Of a stretch of 64,000 bases of DNA, positions 1 through 9,359 are shown piece after piece. Position 1 is the first letter of the stretch. Every line of letters begins with the position of its first letter. Source of the DNA: Halopseudomonas pelagia (GTDB lineage: Bacteria > Pseudomonadota > Gammaproteobacteria > Pseudomonadales > Pseudomonadaceae); assembly GCF_009497895.1 (NCBI RefSeq), contig NZ_CP033116.1:4340001-4404000 (forward strand), written 5' to 3'. The notes under the pieces are model-generated. The model saw nothing but the letters and a program-made list of their open reading frames with translations. It did no database searches and was not told where the DNA came from. The position numbers and the translations under genes are program-made.

Positions 1-2370
1 CACGGTGAGATCCAGCACATCTTCCGGGGTCATGCGGAAAGGCGCATCAGCCTGAAGCATCACCCGGTGGATGCGGCCTTCCCGACTGAAATCGTTAGCG
101 TAGGCACTGCCGAAGGTAATGCTCAGCGTGGAATTGATATCACTGATCGACAGGCCCAGTGCTCGTGCCTTGATCCGATCCACATTGACGCGCAGGCGCG
201 GAGCTGTTTCTTCACCCTCAGGCCGGACCCCGGTGAGCACCTCGCTCTGACTGGCCGCCGCGAGCAGTTGATTGCGTGCCTCCAGTAATGCGTCGGTGCC
301 AGCACCGGAGCGGTCCTGCAACTTGAAGGTAAAACCTCCAGCCACACCCAGAGAGGGAATCGACGGCGGATTCAACACAAAGACAGTGGCATTCTTGATA
401 GTGCTCAACGCTCCCATGGCTTTCTGCACCAGAGTCTGGGCGCTGTTTTCCACGCCTGGCCGTTCATCCCAGGGCAGCAGGCTGACAAATGCCATGGCGT
501 GTGCCTGGCCTTGGCCAAAGAAGCTGAAACCCTTGATAAACACCACGTTATCGACCTGGGGTAACTGGTCGTAATAGGCTTTAACCTCTTCCACGACCAA
601 GTCAGTACGGTCGGCGGTAGAACCGGAAGGGCCCTGCACCGCAGTAATCATCGAGCCCTGATCCTCGGCGGGGATGAAACTGCCCGGCAAGCGCAAGAAC
701 AGTAGGCCGGCGATCACCACCAAGGCGACGAACAGCAGAAGAAAGCGCAGAGGTCGAACCAGGATGGCGCCCACACCGCCCTGGTAACGCGACGTTGTGC
801 GCTCGATAAAGCGGTTGAAAGGCGCGAATATCCGTTTGCCTAGCGGCGGACGCCCACCCTCGGGAACCGGCGGACGCAAGAGCGCTGCGCAGAGAGCGGG
901 AGTCAGTGACAGCGCCAGAATCGTCGACACGCCAACCGATATCGCCAGCGTCACCGAAAACTGCCGATAGATGCCGCCGGTAGAACCGGGGAAGAAGGCC
1001 ATTGGCAGAAACACCGCGATCAATACCAGGGTGGTACCGATCACCGCCGAAGTCACTTGGTCCATCGCCTTGACGGTAGCCTTGTAAGGACTCAAGCCCT
1101 CTTCTTCCATCAAGCGCTCGACGTTCTCGACCACCACGATGGCATCGTCCACCAGGGTACCGATAGCGAGGATCATCGCGAACAGGCTCAGCAGATTGAT
1201 CGAAAAGCCGAACAGCCACAGCCCCATGCAAGCGCCAGCCAACGCGATGGGGACGACAATGGTCGGGATAACGGTGGCGCGCCAACTCTGCAGAAACACG
1301 AACATCACCAGAAATACCAGCAGCATGGCGATAGACAAAGTGATCAGCACTTCCTTGATTGATGCGCTGATAAAAGGCGTGCTGTCGTAAGGAACGATCC
1401 AACCGATGTCTTCGGGGAATCCACTCTCCAGTTCAGCCATGCGGTCCTTCACGCCCTCCGCGACTGACAGCGCATTGGCACCTGGGGTCAATTGCACCGC
1501 CATACCCGCGGCTTGCTGACCATTGATTTCCAAGCGGGTCAGATAGCTCTCCGCACCAAGCTCAATGCGAGCGACATCATCGAGACGAACAGCCGAGCCG
1601 TCGGAATTGGCCCGCAGAATGATCTGCGAAAACTCCTCGGGCTTACTCATCCGGCCTTGGGTCTGAATGGTCGCGGTGATTTCGATATTCTCGGCGTTAG
1701 GCAAATCACCCAAGGCACCACCCGCGGACTGGCTATTCTGTTCGCGCACCGCTGCAAGGGCATCGGCTGGAGATAAACCGAAGCTGGCGAGCTTGTCAGG
1801 ATCCAGCCAGATACGCATCGCATATTGCGTGGAAAAGTCTCTGATATCGCCCACACCGGGCACTCGCCGGAGCTCATCTACGACCCGGGCCGAGGCAAAA
1901 TTGCCCAATTCCAGAGCCGAGTTTTCACCGTTCTTGGACGTCAGCGCGACAATCATCAGAAAGCTGGAGGATGCCTGGTTAACCTGCACTCCCTGGCGCC
2001 TGACCTCCTCGGGCAACCGCTGCTCCACGCGACTGAGGCGGTTCTGCACCTCCATCTGCGCGTTGTCTATATCAGTACCGGACTCGAAGGTCAGTTCAAT
2101 AGAGGCGCTACCGTTCGAACGGCTTGTGGCCTGCATGTACAGAAAGCCTTCAACGCCGTTCAACTCCTGCTCGATGATCTGCGTGACGTTGGTTTCCAGC
2201 ACCGAGGCATCCGCCCCCGGGTAGGTCACGCTGATGCTCAGTGAGGGTGGCGCAATGCTTGGATATTGCTCCACGGCCAGATCGTTCAGCGCCAGCAACC
2301 CGCCCAGACCGATAATCAGCGCAATAACCCAGGCGAAGACCGGGCGTTTGATAAAGAAGTGCGGAGTCAT
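1..2370 (-). CDS. RND multidrug efflux pump, inner-membrane subunit (partial, C-terminus beyond window)
   Basis: Proton-driven inner-membrane pump of the HAE1/AcrB-MexB family, working with the adjacent fusion protein and an outer-membrane channel. The frame is open from ATG at 2370 to the window edge (790 codons; the family has about 1,030-1,050), so roughly the last quarter is missing. The start reads MTPHFFIKRPVFAWVIAL, the usual first transmembrane segment, followed by a porter domain with EQYPSIAPP. The transmembrane proton-relay aspartates are present as the DD pair in GTLVDDAIVVVENV (D408, D409), matching D407/D408 of MexB. The start codon overlaps the stop of the fusion-protein gene (ATGA), which indicates translational coupling. 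The substrate and exact subfamily cannot be told from sequence alone. No oprM-type gene lies inside the window; it could follow beyond coordinate 1. Confidence 0.93.
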   Translation of the reverse strand, partial: MTPHFFIKRPVFAWVIALIIGLGGLLALNDLAVEQYPSIAPPSLSISVTYPGADASVLETNVTQIIEQELNGVEGFLYMQATSRSNGSASIELTFESGTDIDNAQMEVQNRLSRVEQRLPEEVRRQGVQVNQASSSFLMIVALTSKNGENSALELGNFASARVVDELRRVPGVGDIRDFSTQYAMRIWLDPDKLASFGLSPADALAAVREQNSQSAGGALGDLPNAENIEITATIQTQGRMSKPEEFSQIILRANSDGSAVRLDDVARIELGAESYLTRLEINGQQAAGMAVQLTPGANALSVAEGVKDRMAELESGFPEDIGWIVPYDSTPFISASIKEVLITLSIAMLLVFLVMFVFLQSWRATVIPTIVVPIALAGACMGLWLFGFSINLLSLFAMILAIGTLVDDAIVVVENVERLMEEEGLSPYKATVKAMDQVTSAVIGTTLVLIAVFLPMAFFPGSTGGIYRQFSVTLAISVGVSTILALSLTPALCAALLRPPVPEGGRPPLGKRIFAPFNRFIERTTSRYQGGVGAILVRPLRFLLLFVALVVIAGLLFLRLPGSFIPAEDQGSMITAVQGPSGSTADRTDLVVEEVKAYYDQLPQVDNVVFIKGFSFFGQGQAHAMAFVSLLPWDERPGVENSAQTLVQKAMGALSTIKNATVFVLNPPSIPSLGVAGGFTFKLQDRSGAGTDALLEARNQLLAAASQSEVLTGVRPEGEETAPRLRVNVDRIKARALGLSISDINSTLSITFGSAYANDFSREGRIHRVMLQADAPFRMTPEDVLDLTV

Positions 2371-3590
2371 GGGGCGTCAGTCCCCTCACTTTCTGCTCCG
2401 CGAGCTTCGTCAGCGCTGGCCTGTGAAGGCGCGCCGGGCGCACCCGCATTGGACTTCTCAGCTTCAGCAACCCGCACTTTCTGGCCGGGACGCGCCTTCT
2501 GCAGCCCGGAAATAATCACGCGATCTCCAGGCTCCAGTCCTGAGGTGATAATCCATTTGCCGTCGCGCTGCGCGCCCACCTCGACGGGTCGCACCGTCAC
2601 AATATCTTCCGCATTGACCAGCCGCACCGTCGGACCCTGCTCAGTCATCTGCACTGCGCGCTGGGGCAGGATCATGCCCTCTTCGCGGGTACCTGCCTGA
2701 ATGCGTGCGTTGACAAACTGGCCGGGCAATAACAGGCGGTCAGGGTTGGGAAATTCAGCGCGCAAGGCTACGGTGCCGGTCGCCTGATCAATCGTCATCG
2801 CGTAGAAATTCAACTTGCCGACCTGGTCGAACTCACTGCCATTTTCCAATGTCAGCGTGACTGCGACATCCCCATTCTCCGGACGCGTCAGTTCCCCGGA
2901 CGCCAGCTGTGAGCGAATGGACAGCAGTTCTGAGCTGGATTGGGAAAAATTCACGTAAACCGGATCGAATTGTTCCACGGTGGTCAGCAATGTGCCGTTG
3001 GCGGCACTCACCAGAGCACCTTCGGTTACCTCCGCGCGCCCGGCGCGGCCGGCGATGGGAGAACTGATTGTGGTGTAGTCCAGGTCCAGCTGCGCGGCAT
3101 CCAGTTGCGCCTTGGCCTGCGAGACATCCGCCTGCGCGGTGCGCAGACGAGCGACCGCGGTGTCGTATTCCTGTTGGCTGATCGCCTGCTCTTCTACCAA
3201 GCCTTTGTAGCGCTCCACGTCCTGAGCCGCGTTGGCTGCGGTAGCCTGGGCACGATCCAGTGTTGCCTTGACTGCGCTGAGGCTGGCCTGCATCTCACGC
3301 GGGTCGACGGCGAACAACTCTGCGCCAGCCTCCACATCACTGCCTTCACGATACAGCCGTTGCTGAATAATCCCGTCGACCCGCGCGCGAATTTCCGCTG
3401 TGCGCACCGCCTGTACGCGGCCTGGCACTTCAATGATGTTGTCCACCGCCTCAGTACGCATCACCTGAACCTGGACCTCCGGCGCCGGTGGCGCCTGAGC
3501 AGCTGCCGGTCCAGCCTCTTCGCTATCACAAGCGCCCAGTAACAAAGCCGAGAGAAGGAGCAAGGCCCTGGAGGCGGTTCGATCGCGCAT
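2367..3590 (-). CDS. RND efflux periplasmic membrane fusion lipoprotein (MexA/AcrA family)
   Basis: Periplasmic adaptor linking the RND pump to an outer-membrane channel. The 407-residue protein starts with a lipoprotein signal, MRDRTASRAL then a leucine run, ending in lipobox LLGAC with Cys21 as the predicted acylated residue. A barrel-sandwich (lipoyl-like) half follows (VPGRVQAVRTAEIRARVDG), then a helical hairpin around residues 90-160 rich in Ala/Gln, the second lipoyl half (TTISSPIAGRAGR) and the beta-barrel and membrane-proximal domains. I chose the ATG at 3590 because AAAGGA lies at the right distance and the lipobox then sits at a normal place; an upstream in-frame extension adds only unlikely residues. 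First gene of the operon, with a 4-bp overlap with the pump. No divergent regulator is present in the 190 bp upstream. Confidence 0.92.
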   Translation of the reverse strand: MRDRTASRALLLLSALLLGACDSEEAGPAAAQAPPAPEVQVQVMRTEAVDNIIEVPGRVQAVRTAEIRARVDGIIQQRLYREGSDVEAGAELFAVDPREMQASLSAVKATLDRAQATAANAAQDVERYKGLVEEQAISQQEYDTAVARLRTAQADVSQAKAQLDAAQLDLDYTTISSPIAGRAGRAEVTEGALVSAANGTLLTTVEQFDPVYVNFSQSSSELLSIRSQLASGELTRPENGDVAVTLTLENGSEFDQVGKLNFYAMTIDQATGTVALRAEFPNPDRLLLPGQFVNARIQAGTREEGMILPQRAVQMTEQGPTVRLVNAEDIVTVRPVEVGAQRDGKWIITSGLEPGDRVIISGLQKARPGQKVRVAEAEKSNAGAPGAPSQASADEARGAESEGTDAP

Positions 3591-3782
3591 TGAGTAATCC
3601 TTTTGATAATAAGGTGGCAGAGCTCTACAGCGTGCTGGCCCTACAAAGCCCAACTTGGTCAGCAAATGCAGCCGCTGCAATTATGCCATTGGCACGCCAA
3701 GCAGAACTAGACAATCAACTCTAGTTTTATCTCCAGACCCGACTGAGTTGCTACAAGGCGTGTCTGCTTGCGCTGACGAAGT

Positions 3783-5228
3783 CTATCGTGGCGCCCTTCT
3801 CAACGACCTGCGTAAAAGACTCAAACCAATTAACGCCAAGATCACGTGCAACAGTCCCAGCAGCGCCACCACAGCGTGCTTGACATCGTTGCCGAACAAT
3901 CCAAGCAGTTCCCATTTATGCAGATAACCGAAGACCCAGCCTTCAAGCCGATCAGCATCCTGCACGCGGGCTGCCAGAGCGCCGTCCAACGGGTCGATAA
4001 ACAGCGTGGTATGGGCAGCGTCGGTGTATTCCCGCTTGAACACTGGCAGACGCTTGAACACAAAGCCGTACTCATGATCGAAGCCGTGCTGCATCGCCGG
4101 CTCGCCGCCCTCGCCCAATCCCAGCACCTGGGCGTAATGGTCCAGTCGCTCGCTAGCGTAGCGGCGCGGGGTGTCGTCGGTCATTTCATCGCCAGTTGCG
4201 TTCAGGTAATGCAGGCTGTCCATGACGCCGTACTGATTACCCTGCGCGCGCCACACCGGCTGGCCGTCAAGCGCGATCAGGCTGAGTTGGTAGAGGCTTT
4301 CGCCGGGCAGCAGCCATGCCTGCTCGGGCGCCGCAGCCAGGTCAGCAACAGCAAAGCTGGCGTGAAAAGGCCTGGGCATAGGTTCGGCACGCTGCTTATG
4401 CAGCAGGTGATAGGCGCCGCTGCTGGCAAAGCTCAGCGTTGCCAGCGCCAGACCGAGCCCGGCCCAACCATGCCAACGGCGTATTCCGCTTGCCGCACGC
4501 TTGCGCGCGACGAATATACCCAGCCCCAGCAGGGTTGCTGACATAACGCAGGCCAACAACACAAACATCAACAGCGGCCGCAACGGACCAGCCGCTTCCA
4601 ACCAACCGAAACTGTGCAGCGTCTGAAAAAAACCACTGAACCAGGCCTTGCGCTGATCCACCAGTGTGCCAAGCCGATCATGGTAGAGATCAAGGTACAG
4701 TCGCAGCCGGTTTTCCCGGCCGGTATCCACCCGCGCCACCGGCAGCAGCCGATTGATAAAGGCATATTCCCCGTCGTAACCGGTTAGCGTGCCGGCATAG
4801 GCCAAGGGTTCGTCTGATGCCAGATAATGCCTGGCCAGGGCTTCGGCGTGCCGGGCCAACACGTCAGCGTTGTTGCCGTTGCGGGCATGCCAGTAGCGTG
4901 GCTCGTCGGCGCTGGGCAGACGCGCCTGATAGTAAGGCTCGCCCTCGATCTGCACCAATCGCAGGCCCTGCACCTTGTCTATACCCGCCGCTCCCAGCAC
5001 CGCCGCTGGCGCGAGCAGCTTATCCAGCGGCAGGGCCTGTTGCGGTGGCGACATAGTCGCGGGACGCGCCTGCATAAAGCTCATCAATGGATGGAGCATG
5101 CCGCTACCCGCCCAACTGAATATGCCGACGCAGGCGAGTATCGCCAGCCGCCGATGCCAGGGCATCAACCGAAGTAACCATTGCCGCCAGCGCGGAGCGC
5201 GCGCCCCGCTGACGGCAGCGTTGTTCAT
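3783..5228 (-). CDS. PepSY-associated transmembrane protein
   Basis: Inner-membrane protein of about 481 residues of the PepSY-TM type. These are often encoded beside TonB-dependent receptors and thought to take part in metal or siderophore handling, for example as reductases; the exact role is not established. Hydrophobic segments are visible near residues 22-45, around 215-240 (LLMFVLLACVMSATLLGLGIFVARK), 255-275 and at the C-terminus (VVALLGLLHVILALIGLSLLRR). Two periplasmic stretches lie between them, one with DPLDGALAARVQDADRLEGW resembling a PepSY repeat. The ATG at 5228 overlaps the receptor stop codon (ATGA), so the two genes are coupled; a GTG three codons upstream is the alternative start. 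Confidence 0.82.
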   Translation of the reverse strand: MNNAAVSGARAPRWRQWLLRLMPWHRRLAILACVGIFSWAGSGMLHPLMSFMQARPATMSPPQQALPLDKLLAPAAVLGAAGIDKVQGLRLVQIEGEPYYQARLPSADEPRYWHARNGNNADVLARHAEALARHYLASDEPLAYAGTLTGYDGEYAFINRLLPVARVDTGRENRLRLYLDLYHDRLGTLVDQRKAWFSGFFQTLHSFGWLEAAGPLRPLLMFVLLACVMSATLLGLGIFVARKRAASGIRRWHGWAGLGLALATLSFASSGAYHLLHKQRAEPMPRPFHASFAVADLAAAPEQAWLLPGESLYQLSLIALDGQPVWRAQGNQYGVMDSLHYLNATGDEMTDDTPRRYASERLDHYAQVLGLGEGGEPAMQHGFDHEYGFVFKRLPVFKREYTDAAHTTLFIDPLDGALAARVQDADRLEGWVFGYLHKWELLGLFGNDVKHAVVALLGLLHVILALIGLSLLRRSLRRAPR

Positions 5229-7282
5229 AGCCGCCACTCCAGGCCGGCGAACAGACCGCGACCGTCGCCGGGCATGAACTGCGCGCTGTCAGCGCCGTCA
5301 GCATCGGCCACCACGCCAGTCGTAGCGACGTAGTTGCGATCTGACAGGTTGCGCCCCTCAACAAAGAAGCCCAACCCCTGCCTCTGCCGATAACCCGCTT
5401 TCAGACCCCAGGTCGCATACCCTTCGGCGTATAACGTCTCGGCATGATCCACTGCGTAGTGACTTGGCACCCACTCGAAGGTCGGACCGGCATACCAGCC
5501 GCGTTGCTGCCACAGCGCCTCGCCTTTGATGAACTGACGCGGAACGCCAGCCAGGCGGTTGCTGCCATACACCGGATCATCGTCAAAACGGAAGTCGTTG
5601 AACAAGTACTGCCCACGTACGACCACCTTGCCAAGCGTCAGCGCGCCGCCCAGCTCGAGCCCCTGATGCAGCGTGCGATCGGCGTTCACGGTACCCTCAG
5701 GGTCGCCGGCGGCATCGTTCAGCGCCAATAACTCATCACGGATCTCGCTACGGTAAGCGGCCAGATCAAGCTCCAGGTTGGCACGGCTCCAGCGCAGGCC
5801 GACTTCCAGCGTATTAGCCCGCTGCTCGTCGTTGGCGCTGATCAACTGCCCGCCGGTCAACTCGCTGAAGGTCGGTGGTTCGACACTCTGGCTGATATTG
5901 GCGAACAGCTGCACGCCTTCGGCCAGATCATGCCGTACCCCCAGCCGACCCAGCTCGCCGCGGTAGGTGTTGTTGAAGGACTCATCCTGCGGCACACACA
6001 CCGCGGTGACGAAGGCGTTACACTGCAGCCGATCATCGACATCACGCTCCTGACGCATCCAGGCCAGCCCGCCGATTACCGCCCAGCGCTCGGCTACCGA
6101 CACTTCCAACTCGGCAAAGGCATTCAGGTTGCTGGCGGTCTGGCGTAACGCGTTAACACGCGGGCCTTTCTGCCCACCCAGGTTGATATAACGCTGATCG
6201 GTATTGCGCCCTTCCACCACCTCGGCGCCCATGCTCCAACGCCAGCCCGCATCATTAGCCCAACGATGCGTCAGCCGAACGCCCATATCTTCCGTGTCCA
6301 CGTCCAGAACCTGAAAGATCGGATGAAACAGGGATTTTTCGCTGTAAAAACTGCTTAGCTCAAGGCTGTGCCCGCCGTCGAGGGCCAGGACCGTCATATT
6401 GCCCAAGCGGTTAAGGATGAAATCGCGGCGATTGTCGCCCGCCACACTGCCTGGGTTTGCCTGGCGCGGGTCGTCACGCAGTTGCGCTCGGGTCAGGCTA
6501 CCGGGCAAGGCCGAATCGGTATCCACATGGGTGAGATAGAAGCGCGTGGAAATGCGCCGGTTAATGCGCCCGCCCAGATTGGCAAATAACCGCTGGTTTT
6601 CCTGCTGCGCGTGCTCGCGATAGCCGTCCTGCTCAGAATGCGACAGGCTGACGAACCCGTCCCAGTTGCCAAAGTCCTGGGCGAAGGCGCCATACAATCG
6701 ACGGTAGCCAAAGCTGCCACCTTCGTAGCGCAAGTCTACGGGCGCAGCGGTCTTGCCCGTCGGGCTGACGAAATTGATCGCCCCGCCGAGGTTGGTCGCG
6801 CCATAGCGCCAGGCGTTGGCGCCGCGCATCACCTCAATGTGGTCACTGGCCAACGGCTCGATACTCTGGAAGTCGAAACTGCCATCGGCCAGATTTACTG
6901 GCACACCGTCCTGCATCAACAACAGGCCGCGGCCGTGGAAGGTGCGCTGCAGGCCTGAACCACGGATCGAAAGCCGCGCCTCCTCAGCACCGAAGCGCGG
7001 CTGCACGAAAACACCAGTAGTCAATCCCAGCGCATCCTGCAGAGTGCTGCTGCGCCCGGTTTTGTAGGTCTCGGCATCGACGATCGAGGCACCGCCCGGA
7101 ATAGCCGCGAAGGTGGCCCGCTTGTCTCTGAGCGTGGGTGCGGTCGGATCGCTCTGGCGGCTGACCGAGACCGTCTGATCGGGTAAACGCAAGATGTCAC
7201 TTTGCGCCTCGGCGTAAGCAACAGGGTGAATGGCAACGCAAATGCTGCAGGCCATCAGGCCTGACCTTGAAAGACAATCCAT
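5225..7282 (-). CDS. TonB-dependent outer-membrane receptor
   Basis: Outer-membrane gated porin of 685 residues that imports a scarce ligand, probably a metal chelate, using TonB energy. A signal peptide ends near AYA-EAQ (about residue 24). The plug domain spans roughly residues 45-165 and contains IRGSGLQRTFHGRGLLLMQDG and VMRGANAWRYGATNLGGAINFVSPTG, the classic plug signatures. The rest is a 22-strand-type barrel with alternating aromatic strands, ending FVEGRNLSDRNYVA and FAGLEWRL. GGAGGATTTACC precedes the ATG. The downstream overlapping PepSY gene and upstream DUF2946-like gene suggest a metal-uptake operon, iron or copper. I see no clear Fur box in the 115 bp upstream. There is no N-terminal signalling (STN) extension, so it is not a FecA-type transducer. 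Confidence 0.92.
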   Translation of the reverse strand: MDCLSRSGLMACSICVAIHPVAYAEAQSDILRLPDQTVSVSRQSDPTAPTLRDKRATFAAIPGGASIVDAETYKTGRSSTLQDALGLTTGVFVQPRFGAEEARLSIRGSGLQRTFHGRGLLLMQDGVPVNLADGSFDFQSIEPLASDHIEVMRGANAWRYGATNLGGAINFVSPTGKTAAPVDLRYEGGSFGYRRLYGAFAQDFGNWDGFVSLSHSEQDGYREHAQQENQRLFANLGGRINRRISTRFYLTHVDTDSALPGSLTRAQLRDDPRQANPGSVAGDNRRDFILNRLGNMTVLALDGGHSLELSSFYSEKSLFHPIFQVLDVDTEDMGVRLTHRWANDAGWRWSMGAEVVEGRNTDQRYINLGGQKGPRVNALRQTASNLNAFAELEVSVAERWAVIGGLAWMRQERDVDDRLQCNAFVTAVCVPQDESFNNTYRGELGRLGVRHDLAEGVQLFANISQSVEPPTFSELTGGQLISANDEQRANTLEVGLRWSRANLELDLAAYRSEIRDELLALNDAAGDPEGTVNADRTLHQGLELGGALTLGKVVVRGQYLFNDFRFDDDPVYGSNRLAGVPRQFIKGEALWQQRGWYAGPTFEWVPSHYAVDHAETLYAEGYATWGLKAGYRQRQGLGFFVEGRNLSDRNYVATTGVVADADGADSAQFMPGDGRGLFAGLEWRL

Positions 7283-7397
7283 GGTAAATCCTCCATACGC
7301 CTGTACCCGCGCTCAGTCGCGCAATCTAGCCAGGCGTTGATTCGCTTAAACCGTTATCAGCAGCTGCCGGGCAAAGCGCCAGACAGCGGTATAGGAT

Positions 7398-7784
7398 TCA
7401 GGCGAACAGCGGAGGAGCTCGAGGATTGGCTGGAGGCCAGGCGACACGGTGGGGCTTGTTCGCCAGAAACAGATACAACGCAGGTGGACTATGGCGTAGT
7501 GCCAACCAGCCCAGCAGACCAAAAAAAGCGGCGAGCGCCAGCGCTACGAAGGAGGACACCAGGGAGCAGTCGACGCTGGCAGTGGCGCCAACCGCGGAGG
7601 GATCGAGTAAAAGGTCTACGCCCGACAAGCCGGGGTTATCGGTATTACAAAACAGGATTCCAGAACCATTGAGCTGTAACGCAGACATCTGTCCGTGCCC
7701 CATACTGCAATGGAATGCGCTGAGCATGATGCAAAAATACAGCATCAGGGCAACATGGGCGCGTTGGGATCGGGTAATTGTCAT
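7398..7784 (-). CDS. DUF2946-like small membrane protein
   Basis: A 128-residue protein with an N-terminal hydrophobic segment (ALMLYFCIMLSAFHC), a short His/Cys/Met-containing stretch (FHCSMGHGQM) and a second membrane segment (VALALAAFFGLLGWLAL). The C-terminal tail WPPANPRAPP is what I associate with DUF2946 proteins. These small proteins are commonly found next to TonB receptors and copper-related genes; their biochemical role is unknown. The gene lies 115 bp upstream of the TonB receptor on the same strand and may share its promoter. The start is uncertain: a palindrome and a TATATT hexamer sit immediately upstream of the ATG, so an internal ATG (for example codon 19 or 27) is possible. 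Confidence 0.6.
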   Translation of the reverse strand: MTITRSQRAHVALMLYFCIMLSAFHCSMGHGQMSALQLNGSGILFCNTDNPGLSGVDLLLDPSAVGATASVDCSLVSSFVALALAAFFGLLGWLALRHSPPALYLFLANKPHRVAWPPANPRAPPLFA

Positions 7785-7807
7785 GCTCGAAATATAGCAC
7801 CGAGCAT
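7783..7807. promoter_or_regulatory. Palindrome overlapping the start of the DUF2946-like gene
   Basis: A perfect 7-bp inverted repeat ATGCTCG / CGAGCAT with an 11-bp spacer contains the initiator ATG in one arm. The spacer holds TATATT on the minus strand (7791-7796), a possible -10 element about 7 nt from the start codon. This geometry suits an operator or a near-leaderless transcript. It is seen only as sequence; no regulator is identified. Confidence 0.35.
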
Positions 7808-7889
7808 TTCGCCCGCGCTATCACTGCTTCAGCTTCGTTGCTGCTTCAAGCCGCGCCGATTCGGCGCTTTGCCAGGGGCAAATATGAAA

Positions 7890-7909
7890 CCTGCGGCAGG
7901 TGCCGCAGG
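7890..7909 (-). terminator. Rho-independent terminator after the small Cys-rich gene
   Basis: Perfect 8-bp stem CCTGCGGC / GCCGCAGG with the 4-nt loop AGGT. On the minus strand the stem is followed by TTTCATATTT. It lies 10 bp past the stop codon of the gene at 7920. Confidence 0.6.
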
Positions 7910-7919
7910 CCGACTGAGC

Positions 7920-8222
7920 TCAGACGTAAGCCTGATCACCAAAGCCTCGAGGCAAGCGCTGAGTACCCGGCATGGCTGTCAGTTTGTCGGTCCAGAAGCC
8001 ACGCCAATCAAATGTTGGCTGCTGGGTCTCGGTTTTCTTGACTGCCTTGGTCTTGCTGGCAGCGCGGCGTTTAGCGTTGCGCGAGCGGCGCTGCGCTTCC
8101 TGGAATGCTTCAGTCCGGCGGCAGTTGCGACATTTGACGCGACTGACCTTATTGGTGGACTCCAGATGCGAACCTTCACTTCCACAGGCGAGGTGCCCAG
8201 CCGTTTTGTAATGAGTAACCAT
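7920..8222 (-). CDS. Small conserved Cys-rich protein (putative zinc-binding)
   Basis: A 100-residue protein beginning MVTHYKTAGHLACG with a CRNC motif (Cys31, Cys34) plus Cys13 and His10. This could form a small zinc-ribbon-like site. A basic Arg/Lys/Ala-rich stretch (about residues 35-65) and a polar tail follow. I recognise the N-terminal pattern from short hypothetical proteins common in Pseudomonas, but no function is known to me. AGGAG lies 8-9 nt before the ATG. The gene stands alone, with a terminator directly downstream. The basic region and possible metal site would be compatible with nucleic-acid binding, which is inference only. Confidence 0.7.
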   Translation of the reverse strand: MVTHYKTAGHLACGSEGSHLESTNKVSRVKCRNCRRTEAFQEAQRRSRNAKRRAASKTKAVKKTETQQPTFDWRGFWTDKLTAMPGTQRLPRGFGDQAYV

Positions 8223-8334
8223 GGGTGATTCTCCTTCCCAATGCCGTTTTCATGAATCTGGTTCAGCCAATGGGAAGGCTGTTACAGACTCGTCCGTTGA
8301 ACGGTCACGATCCCGTCATGGGTTGGACAACTCA

Positions 8335-9249
8335 TCACCTGCCCGGTTCGATAGCCCAACTTTGCGGATACTGAGGTGATCGCGGCAGGCGCAGATCAAT
8401 TACCCGTCGTTCCTCCAGGCTTACCGGCGGTTTCTTTACATCGGCAAAAAATTCGGCCGCCAACTCGGCTATCAACCCCGAATCGCGCGCCTGAACCAGC
8501 AAGCCCTGAAACAGGGTATGCAGCTCGAGATCAGTCGGTGACACGTACATGATGTGGTCCTGGTCGTAAACCAGCACCAGATTGCGCTCTACGTCCAGGT
8601 CCGGATGAAGGCGCCATTCCTCCGCCATTTCGTGGGCCCCGCGTGGCAGATAATCCATCCCCCGATCCTGCGAGGCGACCATTTCATACAGTCGTTTCCA
8701 ATCTCCGCCCAGGGTCCGTAACGGCAAATCATTCGCTACCCAGATATCGTTATCAGCCCAGGCGACACCCAAGGCGGCGACTAAGCCCAACTGTCTGAAA
8801 TCCTCAAGCGTCTGAACCTTGTCATAGATGACCTGAGCGCCCTTGGGAATGAACAAAATACGCTGATTGACCAGATCGTCAGTCATGCCCACATTGACCG
8901 GCAGGAACCTTCCATCACGCTGCGGCGTTCGCCCCAGAATAAATGCGCTGATCTCGCCGTGTTCGAGCATGACCTCCAGACGCGTGGTTGGAAAATTGCC
9001 CACATTGTGAACGCGCACGCTGTGGCCTTGCTGTTCAAGTGTGCGGGTCAGTAAGCTGGAAATATAGGCAAAGGCTGCCGGCGTGCCGCCAAGATGAAGC
9101 ACCACCTCCTTGGCTGACGCGTCGGCCGAGCGCAGCGGCGCTGCGGAACCACTCAAGTCTGTACCGGCTGAGGCAGCGTGGGCGAATGCTGCTACAGATA
9201 ACAGCGCTAGCCAGGAGCTGGCGGCCGATAATATGCGATGGAAAATCAC
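8335..9249 (-). CDS. Periplasmic solute-binding-like protein (SBP_bac_3 type)
   Basis: A 304-residue exported protein with a signal peptide (HRILSAASSWLALLSVAAFAHAASA). The body resembles extracellular solute-binding proteins of the amino-acid family: FAYISSLLTRTLEQQG, later LVNQRILFIPKG and GLVAALGVAWADND typical of the two-lobed fold. No permease or ATPase genes adjoin it, so it may be a stand-alone sensor-like binding protein; orphan members of this type are frequent in Pseudomonas. I chose the GTG at 9249 because AAGGACG lies just upstream and the signal peptide then begins at residue 1. A longer ATG-started frame would add 38 residues overlapping the FKBP stop. Ligand unknown. Confidence 0.7.
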   Translation of the reverse strand: MIFHRILSAASSWLALLSVAAFAHAASAGTDLSGSAAPLRSADASAKEVVLHLGGTPAAFAYISSLLTRTLEQQGHSVRVHNVGNFPTTRLEVMLEHGEISAFILGRTPQRDGRFLPVNVGMTDDLVNQRILFIPKGAQVIYDKVQTLEDFRQLGLVAALGVAWADNDIWVANDLPLRTLGGDWKRLYEMVASQDRGMDYLPRGAHEMAEEWRLHPDLDVERNLVLVYDQDHIMYVSPTDLELHTLFQGLLVQARDSGLIAELAAEFFADVKKPPVSLEERRVIDLRLPRSPQYPQSWAIEPGR

Positions 9250-9359
9250 TTCACGTCCTTGATGACAGCCAGTAAGCCAGCATGCGGCTGGCGAGCCGCG
9301 CATGATAAGCAGTTTAGCTGGCCAAGTCCCTCTCTGCGTCAATCGGCCGCTAGCGACAG

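Noticed and set aside
602..1402. A 266-codon minus-strand ORF inside the RND pump region
   Set aside because: It is out of frame with the pump, which is open through the whole stretch to the window edge with all family motifs; the ORF sequence is Arg-rich and matches nothing.
7283..7397. Fur box upstream of the TonB receptor
   Set aside because: I looked for a GATAATGATAATCATTATC-like 19-mer and saw no convincing match.
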